Source: a bacterium
GTDB lineage: Bacteria > Planctomycetota > UBA1135 > UBA2386
DNA length: 64,000 nt
Direction: 5' to 3'
NCBI GenBank assembly: GCA_030432695.1
Contig: JAUILN010000002.1
Span: forward strand, 248,001-312,000
This document shows positions 62,318-64,000 of this stretch, one piece after another. A program made the translations under genes and the position numbers. The notes beneath the pieces are model-generated. The model was not told the DNA's origin and ran no database searches. It saw only the letters and a program-made list of their open reading frames with translations. Every line of letters begins with the position of its first letter. The stretch's first letter is position 1.

Positions 62318-64000
62318 CTATCGCCCGCGCATGCGCTGCAGTGCAGCAACGGCATGCTCGCTGATCCCGGCGACGTCTGCCTCGGCGATCTCGTCGAGGT
62401 ATTCCTCGGCGCGCTCACCCCCGAGTTGCTCGAGCGCCACGACCAGCGGCGGCGCCACACCGCCCCAGCCGTCGCGGAACTCCAGGATGCGCTCGCCGAT
62501 CATCCGCGCCACGTCGCGTTCGCCGAGCATCGCCAGTCCCTGCGCCGCCGACATGAACAGGCCCGCGTCCTGCTCGCGCGCGAGACGCGTCAGCAGATAG
62601 CGACGCACCACCGGCGTGTCGGCCACGCCGAGTCCACGCAGCACCGCCCAGTCGCCGAACTTCGGCAGCGCCGGTCCTGCGGCGAGTGCCAGGAGGATCC
62701 GCTCGTCGCCCGGATGCCAGGTCGCCGCAAGCAGCTCGTGGGTTCGATAGTGGACCTGACCGCATTCGATCAGCACGCAGGCAGCCCGGAATCCCTCGCT
62801 CCCGAACGTGATCAGACGGTCCATCGCGTCGGGTGGCACCTCGGGGGCCCCGTCCTGCTGCGGCAGCAGCGACGCCGAGGCGTCCAACACCGCCTGCAAT
62901 GCCGCAGGTGAGACCTCACGCCGCTCGGCGATCTGCAGATGGTAGGGCTCGACCGTTCGGGACCCCAGTGCGCGGACCACGACCGGCGGCCGCACCACCT
63001 CGCCGCCGCGCGTCCTGCCCGCCTCCGCCGACTCCGCCGCAACCACCCGCGCACTCATCGTCATCGGCGCGCTCATCACCTCGCCCCGCGGGAAGTTGAC
63101 CTTGAGCTGCAGGAAGCGCTCGCCCTGATCCTCCTCGACCGCCCAGAGCACCCGCGTCGTCTGCACGAGATGGCCGATGCGCAGGTCGTCGACCACCACG
63201 TCCGCGACCTGCAGCTCCCCCAGCGGGATCCGCGCATGCACCTTCATCGCCATCTTCCCGCCCATCTGCGCGGTCGGATCGGAGCAGTGCAGGTACAGCG
63301 CCGTGACCCCCGCCTCCGCGCGGATCCGAAGACCTCCCCGCTCGGCTTCCGCCTCGACCGCCACCGGGGACTGACCCTCGCGCCGCGCGAACGGCACGCA
63401 GGCCGGATCGCCGAACAGCACTCCACCGGTGGCGCCCTCGAGCATGAAGTCGCGGACGTCGTCGCCGGTGCGCCGGAGTTTGGCGCCATCCTCCATCGGC
63501 TCCAATGCGAGCCCGTCCTCGCCATAGCCCAGGAAGCCGAGCACCGTCTTGTCGTAGTCCCGCCGCCGCGCCTCGCCGAGCGACAGGCCGTCGGCGATCA
63601 GCGACGCACGGTCGCAGTCGAGTTCGGGACCGGCCGGTCGCGGACAGAGGTAGGCGGTGTAGCCGACCACGCCCGCGCCGAGGATCGCCAGCGAGAAGCT
63701 GTCTTCGGGCGCGACGATCCGCTCGCGCTCGACACCTGCGCGCGGGTCGGGCTCGAACCAGCGCGACGTCACCCCGGTGTAGCAGGCGACGTTCAGCACC
63801 ACGGCACCCGAGAGATCGAGACCGCGCACGTCCTGTGCGCGCGGCCCGCCGACGACCTCCTGCGGGTAGCCGTGACCGGCGAACGTCAGCATGTCGACCG
63901 CTCCATCGAGCTTCGCCATCGCCTCCCCGAGGAAGGCGACGTCGCGACCCGCCTCCGGAAAGGTCCTCTCACCCGCGCAGTAATAGCTGCGCCCCGCCAG
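62318..64000 (-). CDS. Caspase-like (clan CD) cysteine peptidase, 5'-truncated by window edge
   Basis: The frame is open at the right edge (at least 560 residues visible), so the N-terminus lies outside. The readable part resembles clan CD peptidases (caspase/gingipain/CHAT type): the catalytic His is in MLTFAGHGYPQEVVGG (His codon at 63874-63872) and the catalytic Cys in VVLNVACYTGVTSRWF (codon 63784-63782), each following a hydrophobic strand. A beta domain follows (about 190-345: LYLHCSDPTAQMGGKMAMKV, LGELQVADVVVDDLRIGH). The last 170 residues are helical and HEAT-like (LLLAA.., VLRGLGVADTPVVRRYLLTRL, SAAQGLAMLGERDVARMIG). Presumably a secreted or cytoplasmic protease; a signal peptide would lie outside the window. 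Confidence 0.7.
   Translation of the reverse strand: MAGRSYYCAGERTFPEAGRDVAFLGEAMAKLDGAVDMLTFAGHGYPQEVVGGPRAQDVRGLDLSGAVVLNVACYTGVTSRWFEPDPRAGVERERIVAPEDSFSLAILGAGVVGYTAYLCPRPAGPELDCDRASLIADGLSLGEARRRDYDKTVLGFLGYGEDGLALEPMEDGAKLRRTGDDVRDFMLEGATGGVLFGDPACVPFARREGQSPVAVEAEAERGGLRIRAEAGVTALYLHCSDPTAQMGGKMAMKVHARIPLGELQVADVVVDDLRIGHLVQTTRVLWAVEEDQGERFLQLKVNFPRGEVMSAPMTMSARVVAAESAEAGRTRGGEVVRPPVVVRALGSRTVEPYHLQIAERREVSPAALQAVLDASASLLPQQDGAPEVPPDAMDRLITFGSEGFRAACVLIECGQVHYRTHELLAATWHPGDERILLALAAGPALPKFGDWAVLRGLGVADTPVVRRYLLTRLAREQDAGLFMSAAQGLAMLGERDVARMIGERILEFRDGWGGVAPPLVVALEQLGGERAEEYLDEIAEADVAGISEHAVAALQRMRGR

Noticed and set aside
1-64000. CRISPR arrays, tRNA or rRNA genes, phage or complete insertion sequences.
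   Set aside because: No regularly spaced repeats, no RNA-gene signatures and no transposase, integrase or capsid genes were found on either strand.

Overview
The window is a very G+C-rich bacterial chromosome segment packed with protein genes and without any rRNA, tRNA, CRISPR array, phage or transposase gene that I can recognise. The gene repertoire points to a planctomycete (Planctomycetota): an ECF sigma factor of the planctomycete-typical type overlapping a Ser/Thr kinase-TPR receptor, two sigma factors fused through a membrane helix to carboxypeptidase-regulatory-like domains, many very long secreted beta-propeller proteins, GMC oxidoreductases, a PQQ dehydrogenase with an inserted cytochrome c, and FG-GAP proteins. 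This assignment is inference from gene content, not from a marker gene.

Layout. 1-4.3 kb: transport and stress genes (5'-truncated Na+/solute symporter overlapping an SDR oxidoreductase; SulP anion transporter overlapping a tandem UspA protein). 4.4-9.0 kb: a GMC oxidoreductase resembling glucoside 3-dehydrogenase followed by a TIM-barrel/PQQ-propeller/cytochrome c fusion, probably a periplasmic sugar-oxidation unit. 9.2-15.2 kb: three secreted proteins, two of them tandem paralogues. 15.3-18.3 kb: kinase-TPR receptor and ECF sigma factor. 18.7-27.1 kb: four more secreted proteins, including two Kelch-type propellers. 27.2-32.5 kb (minus strand): GMC oxidoreductase plus AP-superfamily phosphodiesterase in one operon, then a large membrane protein. 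32.8-48.3 kb: lipocalin-like secreted protein, two membrane-tethered ECF sigma factor fusions (33911 and 40629), an epimerase of the TIGR01777 type, FG-GAP protein, lipoproteins, a three-gene set of secreted helical-repeat proteins, and an ATP-cone/nuclease fusion. 48.4-53.8 kb: DUF4382-type lipoprotein, methyltransferase unit, a small secreted protein and a sigma/anti-sigma-like pair. 53.9-64 kb: M14 carboxypeptidase, phosphodiesterase, i-type-lysozyme-like protein, two lipoproteins, two tandem secreted paralogues and a truncated caspase-like protein.

Themes. At least six and probably seven otherwise unrelated secreted proteins end in the same roughly 120-residue module (glycine/proline-rich beta strands, a conserved Cys, a late I/VP.P-L-G motif), which looks like an unnamed surface-attachment or sorting domain. 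Regulation seems built on ECF factors in three arrangements: overlapping a kinase, overlapping a one-helix membrane protein, and covalently fused to extracytoplasmic sensor-like repeats. Two sites carry striking palindromes: a 31-bp perfect palindrome abutting a truncated gene fragment (10563-10593) and a pair of 39-bp elements that are exact reverse complements of each other (57502-57617). Several genes have a -10-like hexamer exactly six bases before the start codon, suggesting leaderless transcripts.
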